From Bugulina stolonifera (taxonomy: Eukaryota; Bryozoa; Gymnolaemata; Cheilostomatida; Bugulidae), in NCBI GenBank assembly GCA_935421135.1, contig OW285195.1, forward strand, positions 4,936,701 to 5,000,700: 64,000 nucleotides of DNA, in the 5' to 3' direction. Below the pieces are notes generated by a model. The model saw only the letters and a program-made list of their open reading frames with translations. It was not told the origin of the DNA and ran no database searches. Position numbers and translations under genes: made by a program. Shown in pieces: positions 48,878-59,680 of this stretch. Numbering within the stretch: the stretch's first letter is position 1; each line of letters starts with the position of its first letter.

Positions 48878-50892
48878 ACTACATCATTCTAGTTCAAGCA
48901 GAATGAAAGAATTGCACTAGTAAACGACGCATCTTATTCGGTGTTTATAGCAACGACAACACGGAAAGCAAAGATAATGGAATTCTTACCATCTTTGTGG
49001 AGGGAGGGAAAAAGTGAACCGGAAACAGAACTTAATTCTACAGGTTTGCTGACCCGATCATAGGAGAGATAACTCTACGACCCCGATTTATTACACATTA
49101 AACTAAGGTACTAAACTATGTCAAGTCCACTTGTGCAGCAAAGTTTGGTTTGAGAATTTCAATTTGCTACATTTTAAAATTATGTTGTCTTGTGAGTGTA
49201 GTAGATGTAGATAGCTTACTCCCATTAAAGTTACTGGAGCTGGGTATCTAATAATCTAGGTATTAGGGCTAGGGGGTTTGGCCGTTTATGTATAATATTA
49301 TGATGGTTTTGTCCCATTAATCTGTCTATTGACTTTGAGCAGTCAAAGACTTGTTTCACATCCATGAAAATAACTTGTTCAGGTTACAAGCACCTTATCA
49401 TTCATACCAATTCTGCTCACTTTTTGCAATCATTATAGAGATTTTAAATAGAGTGAATTTGTTACGTTTGTCAGTGGAAACTGAGTATTACTGTAGTTGT
49501 TCAACCTGGAGTGAAAACATTAGGGAGTCCCAACTTCCAAGTGCACAGGTGAAATTTGCAAGACCCTAGCTTCCAACTGCAGAAAATACATTTGGAGAGT
49601 TGGAAATGTGGGAGGGGGGAGTATGGGTGCCAAGCTTCACTGTTATCACAGCACTAATCAGTATAATAATATTTTGATATAATGATAATCAGCAGGGTTG
49701 GGAACTTTGATCTACTTTTGCATTCGATTTCCGATTTTCAATTATGCTGATTAAACCAAAGAATACAAGCATTCGATTGTTACTTTACCAAATCAATGAT
49801 TGTACTTCAATCGATTTTACAATCAATGACGATTTTATAAAATGCACATGTATATGGGTATGATTTTTGTAAAAATGAAGAAATTTATTGTCTTTAATAA
49901 TTTTGTCTATTACTTTAAAATGTTATAACAACTGTGGCTAATATTACCAGTTTTATTTGCATTTTCTCATAGCTTAGAGTTATCTCCTCTACCTTCATGT
50001 TTCTTTTTAGCCTCCAAATATTTATATGTACAGCAAATCTTAGCCAGAAATTCCAGGCTATTATTTCTTATTTATTGCTAGCCACTCACATTTCATCCTA
50101 GCTTGCAAATAGAGGCTATTATTTTATTATTAAATAAAACAGCTCATCATCATTTTTTTATTAAAAAGATAAGAACTAAGCTACGAGGTTTTTTATTTAT
50201 TTCCTGTACTAAACATTACTAGCAGATCAATTATCAGCTTAGTGACAATCGAATGCAGCTGTAACCCTATAAAACCAACGAATACATGCATTTCAATACA
50301 TGCATTTCGATGGCTTTGTTGGAAACCAACGATTAGGTGGAATCGATGGTGAATAGACCAACGAAAATCGCCATCGAATGTCGAATGCTATTGGCGATTC
50401 CCAACCCTGATAATCAGTATAGGCCTCTATGTGAATTAGCTACCACGCTTGTTTGTGCTTGTAGCAACAGCTAAACTACATTACAAAAAAGGGTGGTGAA
50501 AACAATTTACTCAAATATATTAGACTTATGTATACATGCACAATATAAGCTATGTAGTAGCTGACAACTCCAAAGCTGTATCAAAATACCAGATAGAGTA
50601 AAATGAGACTGAACAAAGGTATTAACTTGATGCTATTTATAGGATGATCTTGGACATTGGATAATACAAAAATGAAAATAACCTATCTGAAGCCTTGAAA
50701 TCGGGAGGATATAGGGATATAGGGAGCTGGTGGGAGTGAGAGTTTAAAATAGGGAGGGTTAGCGGACAGTTGTGTTATTGAGTTTCAGTTTGAAGCCATG
50801 AGCTCAATAATTGATGATGTCATTTTCTCCATTGTGGTTGTCTGTTGAAGTTGGTAGATCAGTGGGTTGAAGATTAAAGTAATTTGTACGAC
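48878..50892. other. Divergent intergenic region between DFFA-like and PEX14
   Basis: The two genes are head-to-head, so both promoters should be here. A 717-bp hAT element occupies the middle. At about 49335-49395 GAGCAGTCAAAGACTTGTTT with CATCCATGAAAATAAC is a truncated tail of the SINE family seen at 27968-28265. No other gene is visible. Confidence 0.6.
49693..50409. mobile_element. 717-bp non-autonomous hAT element
   Basis: The ends CAGGGTTGGGAA (left) and TTCCCAACCCTG (right) are inverted repeats. Identical 8-bp ATAATCAG sequences flank it at 49685-49692 and 50410-50417. The CAGGGTTGGG terminus and 8-bp duplication are typical of hAT transposons. The interior carries inverted CGATT-rich subterminal stretches and no transposase frame. 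Confidence 0.9.
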
Positions 50893-53800
50893 ATGAGTGC
50901 GCAGGATGTGGAGAGGAATATAGATGACCACGAGGTGAACTATGCCACCAACTCCAATCTCTCTACAGCTGAGGCCCGTGATAAACTGGTGAGTCCACCT
51001 AATAAAACAACATCATAGTACAATCTCATGGTGAATCGTCGTCGCTTATCATGGACAGCAAAATTGACAATGAGGCATATATGGCTCTTACATTGTTTCT
51101 ATGAACTAATTTTGTCTATGGCTTGTTGATTTAGTTTGAAAATGAATTGTCTGTCACTGGGGGTTGCAGGTAGCATTTCTTTCCTTCTGTCTGTCACTGG
51201 TATGTGTTTGATTGGTGATTGCAGGTAGCTACTGCTATTAAATTTCTCCAGAACAATAATGTCGTAAACAGCTCACTGAAGGAAAAGCAGGAATTCTTAC
51301 AGAGGAAGGGTAAGTGTCTGTCTCTCCGATTATATTCAGCTCTAAACAACAGCTACTAAATGATATTCAGTGGACTCGAACCACACCCATGTCTTATGGT
51401 AGCGCACGTGTTAGCACATTATGTTACTGTTAGCACATCATGTTACTGTTAGCACATCATGTTACTGTTAGCACATCATGTTACTGTTAGCACATCATGT
51501 TACTGTTAGCACATCATGTTACTGTTAGCACATTATGTTACTGTTAGCCATGGTTAAACATATAGATTTATTTTTTCCACGCAAATTAAATAATATTTGA
51601 AAAGCCGTTCAGGCAGCAGTTTATTTACAGCTTCTTGGAACTAAGTTACATGTAAGATGGTTCTATCCCATAGTGCACTCTAGCTGATAGGCTCATGTTT
51701 AGACACCAGTTCATGTTGATACGGCGGTCATTAGTTGCAAGAAATTATTTTCTCTAGGAATACTTCAAATTTTTAAAATGCCGGTCCTATTGTTTTGAAT
51801 AGTACACATATTTCAAATAGTTCAAAGATTTTTTTTAATTTGATCTGTTGTCACACAAACTGAATGTTGGTAGATTATAGAATAATAATGTTATTTTCTC
51901 TAGTTAGAAGTGAAACAAATGAGATGGGCACACTATATAATATGCAGTTTTAGACTATATTGTGTAAACTCAGGTTTGGAGGCGGTTAAGGTCTCATGTT
52001 GTAGGCTATTCTGTTATTGAGGCAGTTTTCTCTAGAAATTGTATGACTATCGCGTCGCGGTTTATTATAATGTTATCTAGAATGCCTCAAATTGAAAAAA
52101 GTTATTTTAAAGAAAGTGTTAATTCAAAACAATCCTGATAGATTTAGAAGTAGCCTAGTTACTACTTCATCCAAACCACTCTATTACTGATTACGGTTGC
52201 GATTGCTGATTATCGTAACTACTATATGCCATGTGGTCGCTCTCTATTTCAGGTCTAACCGATGAAGAAATAACAGATGCCTTACTTGAGGCACAGAGAG
52301 AGATGGACGCACTACGCCAAGGTTAGTCCTTGAGTTCGTTGCTTATATTATTATATAATATAACCTAATATATACATGTATATACAGTCATCCATATAGT
52401 CTTTGCCTCTGCCATCCGCTGCTCCACCAATGAAACATCATGTATGCCTACACTGCATTGCCTCGCATAGCAGAAAAATAATAATAATTTTACAGTTGAT
52501 AAAAATATCATTTGTTAAGAGGACAACTCCTGTTATACGTGAATATATGATATCATCATGTTTCACCCCTGTAAATATACCTACTTCATAGTATTTACAT
52601 AACCTACAATTCATAACTGGTAACTGAAAAACCCAATTGTCAAAACTTTTCGCTGCAACTTGTTTAGCCATTTTAGCTACATACAAAAAAACATATCGCA
52701 GTGCTATAAAACGCTTGGCTGCACCAAACACCACTCATTGGTCAATCCACTGTCCTCATTGGTCAATCCACTGTCCTCATTGGTCAATCCACTGTCCTCA
52801 TTTCAGGTGATGCTCCTCTACCCCTCAACTAACACAGAAAGGTGAAGGTCACACATCAACCAATCGAATGACATGATGTTATTCAGTCTCATCCCTTCTC
52901 CGCGAACACACTATTTATAACTTGTGCATCTTAATGTCATCTCTATCTACCTTGTACTCACTCTGTTCGTATAGACGTAATGTATTAAATATAGCTCTAC
53001 TCTCTACTCTACACTCCCTTCATTCTATCAAGTCTCAGTAGTTTATTATTTCTACTATACTATCTAATACTGATATTGAAGAGCAGACTATGCTACTCTT
53101 ACACTCTGTACACTCTGTACACTCTGTATGTCTCTATGACACAGAGTTACTTGTTATCATTCACAATCAAACAGTCCATCGACCAAGATTAACTTATTGA
53201 AGTTACATGATAGATGATTGTACATACGTACACTGTCTGATTCATTTCCATCGTTACTAGGTGATTTTATAAAAGATAATCTGGGGCAGAGTTAATACAC
53301 ATACACTACACCATGTACATTGGAGTTATGTTCACCTGGACATGTATGACCATCACCTGTGAATTCACTAGTAAAGGGGTAGATAACTCCCCATAGTTCA
53401 TTACATGACTTCATGTTTTAATCTGCGTATACTACTGTATCCATTCTTGACAAGTTGAAGACATACAAATAATGTATATGTGCAGCTGTGCTGTACCGTA
53501 CTGTGCTGTACCTTGCTGTGCTCTGTATTGTACTGTGTTGTACTGTACTGTTACATACTGTACTATGTTTTACTGTCCTGCATCGCACTGAACTGTACTG
53601 TAATGCAATGTGCTGTGTTCTACTGTACTCTAATCAGATGATAATTATAGTAACCTTTTTAATTTCCTGTTTTAGTCGCTGCACCAACTAGTCAAAGAAG
53701 TAGACTGAGAGACTGGGCATTCTTTCTAACAATGTTTGGAGGAGCTGCCTACGTCTTCTACAGATTTTATAAGGTGAACTAGAACATAAGTCAACACGAT

Positions 53801-56673
53801 GTTTCTCTAGGATCTAATGTGTTCACATGGCATAAAATATGTAATGGTGTCCACTACTTGCCAACTTTCTAACCTTAGCTCAGGATTTTGTCAATGATGT
53901 TATATAATATCTAAGTTGTGTCTGAACTGTGACGCATATGGAAGTTGTCTGCTCATTACCTCGTGTTTCAAGTCACACAAGTGGTTTCTGGCCAACACCA
54001 GCAGCACTCCATGTACATGTACAGTGTTTGTATGTATGTGCAGGTATGTGTGTGTAAGTATGTATGTGTAGGTATGCATGTGTGGGTATGTATGTATATT
54101 ATGTATGTATGATGTAACCTACGGTTATATATTTGTACAGTTGCTGTAGCTATGATTTCAGGAATTTCTAATGCCATTCCTGACTGGAGAGGACCAGAAA
54201 GCTGCCGATTTGTTACAGAAAGCTCTTACCCAGCAGTCAGAGTCTCTGTCTCAGCTCAGCACTAAGTTAGAGGGTCTTCAGCAAACTTGTGACACTAACA
54301 GTCAGGTTTGTTTATGACACTCATACTGAGGTGTGTTTGTAGGTGTGCGTGACACTCATGGTCAAGTGTGTGTATAGGTATCTGTGACACTCATAGTGAG
54401 CTGTGTAGATATGTATGTGTGGCACTAGCAGTCAGGTGCGTGCATACAGCTGGGTAGGACACAGAAGGTGTCTGCTTTTTCTATATCTGCATTTCAGTCG
54501 CAATGAATGTCCGTATTTCATTGTACTTGGTCTCAAACTGGGCTTTATTTTACATCCGTCAGTGCAATTTATTTGTCAGATTTAAATAGCCACTGCTATA
54601 ATAAATTGCATATGAAAAACATCATGTATTACTATAGAGCAGTTCAGTGTACTTGCATGTTTGGAGTTGTTTTGCAAGTTCTATTTGATTGTTGCTTTAT
54701 GTCTGTCGTCACGACGTGGCACAAAGCTGTTAGCAAATACTCAATGTTCTCTACACTCGTTTGCAGAAAATAGACCAACTACAAACATCTACGAACACAG
54801 GGGCCAGTAGAGAGGTCAAGGAACTCAAGGATGAGTTGTCTTCTCTTAAGAGACTCCTACTCAACAGGTATATATCTGTACATAGACTGTGTGTGTATCT
54901 GTACATAGACTGTGTGTGTATATGTACATAGATTGTGTGTGTATCTGTACATAGATTGTGTGTGTATCTGTACATAGATTGTGTGTGTATCTGTACATAG
55001 ACTATGTGTGTATCTGTGCATAGACTATGTGTGTATCTGTACATAGACTGTGTGTGTATCTGTACATAGACTGTGTGTGTATCTGTACATAGACTATCTG
55101 TGTATCTGTGCATAGACTATGTGTGTATCTGTACAGAGACTGTGTGTGTATCTGTACATAAATTGTATGTGTATCTGTAATAGACTATGTGTGTATCTGT
55201 ACATAGACTATGTGTGTATCTGTACATAGACTGTGTGTGTATTTGTACATAGATTGTGTGTGTATCTGTACATAGACTGTGTGTGTATCTGTACATAGAT
55301 TGTGTGTGTATCTGTACATAGATTGTGTGTGTATCTGTACATAGACTGTGTGTGTATCCGTACATAGACAGTGTGTGTATCTGTACATAGATTGTGTGTG
55401 TATCTGTACATAGACTGTGTGTGTATCTGTACATAGACAGTGTGTGTATCTGTACATAGACTGTGTGTGTATCTGTACATAGACAGTGTGTGTATCTGTA
55501 CATAGACTGTGCGTGTATCTGTACATAGACAGTGTGTGTATCTGTACATAGTCTATGTGTGGACACTGTAGACAGCACAATGTTATTATTCTTGGATGAT
55601 AGTCATTTTATAGCAAGGCTGTAGTCCATTCAACTGTCTGACAGGTTTCATCTATGGATGAAGTTCTTTCATTATGTAATATTAATTCAACTGTGTTTAC
55701 ATAATATTCATATCTAATTCTGTAATCTAGTATATTGTGATACATAAATACTTCCAATGGAGGAGTCTATACCCTCAAGTTGTGATTCACTGCATGCTTG
55801 GAATGTTCCATAACCGTTAACCTGTGATCCCTCTCTCCCATTGGCTTCTCAATAGTCATCCATATCTGCTTGTATGTCACACTGCTAGAAATCACATTGT
55901 TGATTGTTATGTGTTATTCCGTAGACATCAGTTCCCTGACAACCCCGTCTCTAAACCAATAATTCCAACATGGCAGCTTGAAATGGAGCAATCAATAGAG
56001 GCTGATACTAAGGAAGAGGCGTCTACTGATAGCCCCGTGTCTGCATTATCTTCTCATTCAGAGTCAGTAAATGGAGATGATAATATAGGCTCAGGTTAGT
56101 CTGTATACTCAGTTATCGTGTGGAACCTAGGTCTTTTTACTATTATTGTGTCTATTGAAATTGTGCTGACTCCGAATATGACCGTTTGGAGTGATTTTCT
56201 CTGTTTAGCCACTGGCTTATATGCCTTTGCAATTGATTTCCAGTTTTTATGGCTCCAGCTGTTATCATATTCAACTGTGCAGAAATAATTTGCATCTCCA
56301 GTAGAAAAGATTTTATATAAAGTCATTGAACAGTGTTTGGTACTTACCAAAACTACAAGATTTCTCATGAAATCGGAGTTATTCTCTCTTGACCGGTACC
56401 TTGTTGATGTGTAGACAACTCCCTACTACCATTAGTTCTAGCAATAGACTGTATTAGTTACCTGCAGTTTTGATTGCAGGTGTTAATGGTCACACTGCAA
56501 TGAGCTCTAACGGTGCTGAGGACAATGATGAGTCTCTATCAGTCAGTGGTGTAGAGATCAAACAAGTGTCATCTAGTTCAGACTTCATTTTGGACTCAAA
56601 ACCATCAGTAGATAGTCATACTAACACCACTAGTACTTCCCACAGTCCAGATATTATACAGTCAGCAGGCTAG
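50893..56673 (+). CDS. PEX14: Peroxin-14, peroxisomal import docking protein
   Basis: This peroxisomal membrane docking protein receives the cargo receptor PEX5 and forms part of the import pore. Exons: 50893-50988, 51225-51309, 52253-52321, 53676-53773, 54162-54305, 54767-54867, 55925-56094, 56480-56673 (TAG). Phases agree; 318 aa against about 377 in human. The conserved N-terminal receptor-binding helices are evident: VATAIKFLQNNNVVNSSL, EFLQRKGLTDEEITDAL. A single hydrophobic segment (RDWAFFLTMFGGAAYVFYRF) follows, then a coiled coil (residues about 120-195, ending LKDELSSLKRLLLNR), HQFPDNPVSKPIIPTWQLE matching the QFP...PSWQ block after the coiled coil, and a Ser/acidic disordered tail. 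It lies head-to-head with the DFFA-like gene. The start context is ACGACATGAG. Confidence 0.94.
51405..51552. repeat. 19-bp tandem repeat in PEX14 intron 2
   Basis: Seven copies of a TTAGCACATCATGTTACTG unit, nearly identical, implying recent expansion. Confidence 0.92.
52734..52800. repeat. 21-bp tandem repeat in PEX14 intron 3
   Basis: Three copies of ATTGGTCAATCCACTGTCCTC directly before an acceptor-like CTCATTTCAG. The 35 nt after it, up to AAAG before GTGAAG, could be a pseudo-exon carrying an in-frame stop. Confidence 0.85.
53485..53640. repeat. Degenerate TGTACTG-rich tract in PEX14 intron 3
   Basis: Imperfect runs of CTGTACTGTGCTGTAC-like words just upstream of exon 53676-53773; probably a decayed simple repeat. 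Confidence 0.65.
54868..55560. repeat. 23-bp minisatellite in PEX14 intron 6
   Basis: About 30 copies of a 23-bp unit TGTACATAGACTGTGTGTG plus TATC begin next to the donor of exon 54767-54867. The unit has no stop in any minus-strand frame, so long Tyr/His/Thr-rich open frames appear there. They are not genes. Confidence 0.93.
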
Positions 56674-57958
56674 TGGATGATTGAGGTGCTGAACTGCATT
56701 ATATTAACTTTGTACTGATTTATATATGATTCTTATAATATAATTCTCCCGCCATAAATACTTTGTGCAATCAAAACTTGGTAAAATTTCACTTTTGCTG
56801 TTCTCTTCTTCTATAACGGGTTTTATTTGGTGGTAGCCTAATAATCATATTTATTCGCTGTCTTTTATACAATAATAATGATATATAACATAGTAACCCA
56901 TGGCAATCACAGCTTTATAAAGGATATGATTCTACACCATAGATATGAAGTATATTATTTTGTCCTATAATAATTATCATTATAATCAATAATGACTTTT
57001 GTGAAAGAAATAGGTTAAAAATTATTATTAATAATCATAGATTAAATAAATACCTGATAATTTGGTTACACTGTTTCCAATGTTTTTTCACTTAAAAGTT
57101 GTTGCTAGACTTCTAGGTAAGACTGCCAGTGTTACATACATCCACATTGTTGCTACTAATTAGTATTATTATTACTTTAGTAGCAACAATGGGTGCTCTA
57201 TGCATGCAGTAGTCCCCAATCCATTGTTGAAGTTGAGGTGCAACTATTAGATTACAGCAGCTGAGTGGAGTAATTATTTCTAAGTAAGAATTAATAACAC
57301 TTATCACATAATAATTGCATTGGTAAATTTTGTTAAAATTAATACCAAGGCTCTGTTAACAATTTGCTGTCTAAGTATACTACACTGTATCGTAATATAG
57401 TGCCGTAATTATATAGCAACAAATCAAAATCTAATGTACTTATTAGTTGTCTTCACTTTACTTGCGAGCCAACAACTTCCCAAATATAATTATACCCCTA
57501 AATAATCATCTCTCCTTGACTAAATTATGCTGAGTTTGCTTGTAAAAGTATTGCTTGTACTGTAGCATGAAATTTTACATGCTATTGCTCATAATTAGAA
57601 GTTGCCTTCTCGTATTTAAGAGAGGACAATTCCTGGATGTGATCAATCATTCACTATCATGGTGTTGATTTTGTTACAGAACTTTATACTGTTTAGTTTA
57701 AAATATTATGATATGCATTAGATTGGACAGTCAATGTGATATAGTATAATTGTCAAGATTATTATGTGGGATATTCAATCATTGGTCCTGTATTACCCTA
57801 ATGTACAAATATATGATAATAAAAGTATTGCATGTTTTATGCATACTTTTCAATTTAAACTAGTGCTTACAAGACAATAATAACTTTTAGATTCACGTAT
57901 GATGATGTGCTACGTGTAAACCGTTGGTGGCATTAACGCACTACCTAGCTGAACTAAG
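56674..57958. other. Intergenic region between PEX14 and the intronless ORF
   Basis: AT-rich, with the PEX14 3' UTR (AATAAA at 57045) and the putative promoter of the next gene. No other feature was seen. Confidence 0.6.
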
Positions 57959-59098
57959 ATGGCAACTGGTGGCTCACCTAGCCATGTCAACTACATAACC
58001 AACTCTGGAGAGGACTCACAAAAATTTCGAAAGACTAAAAATCATAGAAAAATAAAACCGTCTGCAAAAGGCACTAGAATTGCTTCTCGGTATTCTCAGG
58101 AAAAGATACATTCAAAAAAATGGACGGAACAGTCCGGTAAGTTGCATCAACCCCAAAACAGTTACGTAACAGCAAAATCTTTACACAAATCAAGACGAGA
58201 CAACTCTGCAAGCTTCTCTCTAAGTGACTCGACAATTAACTTGAAGGATCTGGATTCAAGACAATTCTCCACATCTTCCCTGAGCCGAGTCGATAGTTTA
58301 AGATTGGATCCTGACTATTACTACTCAGCCCTGGAGGTCATTCCTAAACCAAATTACATTGATGACGAAGTGCAGACTGTTGATGCCAAATTAGCAAAAT
58401 CAAACCCAAAGCTTCGAAAGTCAGGAACTGGTGCAAAAGAAAACATAACTACAGGCGACAAAACCAGGCAAGATATAGAAGATATGATGGATTTAGGGTT
58501 AGCATGGGAAGTGATAGATGCAGCAGAAAAATTAGTTTCCTTGGAAGAAAGGAGGCACCAGAGGGAGCTAACTACTATCGCAGAGGAAGAAAGTAGGGAG
58601 GTCTTGTTCACAACAGAACTCTCACAAGGAAATAACTCTAAATCCCAAGCAGAACAACAGGATGTTGACCTCTTCAAACCTACATTCAAGCCAATCAAAA
58701 GTTATTCAGAAGGTGATGCAACCGTTCCCAGAAACTTAACCTTCAATGACCATCACGTCATCGCTGCTACAAGTTCACAAGGGGAAAGCGATCAGAATTA
58801 TCACCACTTAGGAGTTAGAGCCTCAAACCAAATATCTAATGCTGAGACTGATATACAAGAATTAGTAGTAGTTGACAGTTCAATATCTGAACTTTTTGAG
58901 ACAAGTAGTTGTTCCTATTACAGCAGTGAGCTTAGCAATGGAGAGTTGTGTACAAATAGTGCAACTAATACAAGCTCAGCGACAATCACAACTACTACTT
59001 CTACAAGTTTGACAACTAGTCTAAAGTCAGCCAGTTCACTCCTAACTTCGACTCTATCAGAGTTTCTAGCTGATGATTTGTCTTTGTCTGAACCATGA
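57959..59098 (+). CDS. Intronless 379-aa protein, function unknown
   Basis: A single uninterrupted frame from ATG (context CTAAGATGGCA, favourable) to TGA, by far the longest non-repetitive open frame in the window. The N-terminal third is Ser/Lys/Arg-rich (KFRKTKNHRKIKPS, SKKWTEQSGK). The middle has a likely helix (DKTRQDIEDMMDLGLAWEVI then DAAEKLVSLEERRHQREL). The C-terminal part is Ser/Thr-rich (SATITTTTSTSLTTSLKSAS) and ends FLADDLSLSEP. No domain is recognised, and there is no signal peptide or membrane segment. It may be a lineage-specific or retrocopied gene. All neighbouring genes are intron-rich, which makes its lack of introns stand out. Codon composition looks protein-like rather than repeat-derived. 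Confidence 0.65.
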   Translation: MATGGSPSHVNYITNSGEDSQKFRKTKNHRKIKPSAKGTRIASRYSQEKIHSKKWTEQSGKLHQPQNSYVTAKSLHKSRRDNSASFSLSDSTINLKDLDSRQFSTSSLSRVDSLRLDPDYYYSALEVIPKPNYIDDEVQTVDAKLAKSNPKLRKSGTGAKENITTGDKTRQDIEDMMDLGLAWEVIDAAEKLVSLEERRHQRELTTIAEEESREVLFTTELSQGNNSKSQAEQQDVDLFKPTFKPIKSYSEGDATVPRNLTFNDHHVIAATSSQGESDQNYHHLGVRASNQISNAETDIQELVVVDSSISELFETSSCSYYSSELSNGELCTNSATNTSSATITTTTSTSLTTSLKSASSLLTSTLSEFLADDLSLSEP

Positions 59099-59680
59099 GT
59101 TTTTTCACTCCGTATACCATAAAGTTACAGGCTACTATACCGTTAAAATGAATAAGATGCTCGGGTTTAATTGGCAGGAATTGCGATTTATTGATGTTTG
59201 CTTTCCCAATCTGCATGCCCTTTGGCTGACACAGCAAGCGTACCCAACAGTGCATACCAATACTTCTAATAAGCAATATTATTAGCCAAGGTTCTAAAGT
59301 AAATGACGGACATAACAGCTAATGATTGAACAGGGACGGAGTATACCTTATATGTAAGACTAAATTGAAGAATTGTTTGTTAATCTCTTGAAACGAAAAT
59401 GTATTTAATTAAATATGCTATCCATCAATGAGGCTTATTGAAATAAGTATGAATATAATAATACTATCTATTTACAGTAGAATGTGCCGATCTGGTCTTC
59501 AAACAAACCAGTAATAGCGCATGGTTTTGTGTTTCGTCTATCATCATACTGATTTGATTCAATAATGGATTACATAATATATAATAATATATTAGTGATC
59601 TGACCAATAAATGAAGAGCGTCAATGGTATACTAGTAGACTATCTATGATCCAGTCCTAGATTCAAGCACACGGAAATAT
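59099..59680. other. Convergent intergenic region
   Basis: About 580 bp between the stop codons of the intronless gene (+) and the PPIL6-like gene (-). It should contain both 3' UTRs. Nothing else was recognised. Confidence 0.6.

Noticed and set aside
54751..55580. Tyr/His/Thr-rich minus-strand frames
   Set aside because: Translation of the 23-bp minisatellite in a PEX14 intron; no independent coding evidence.
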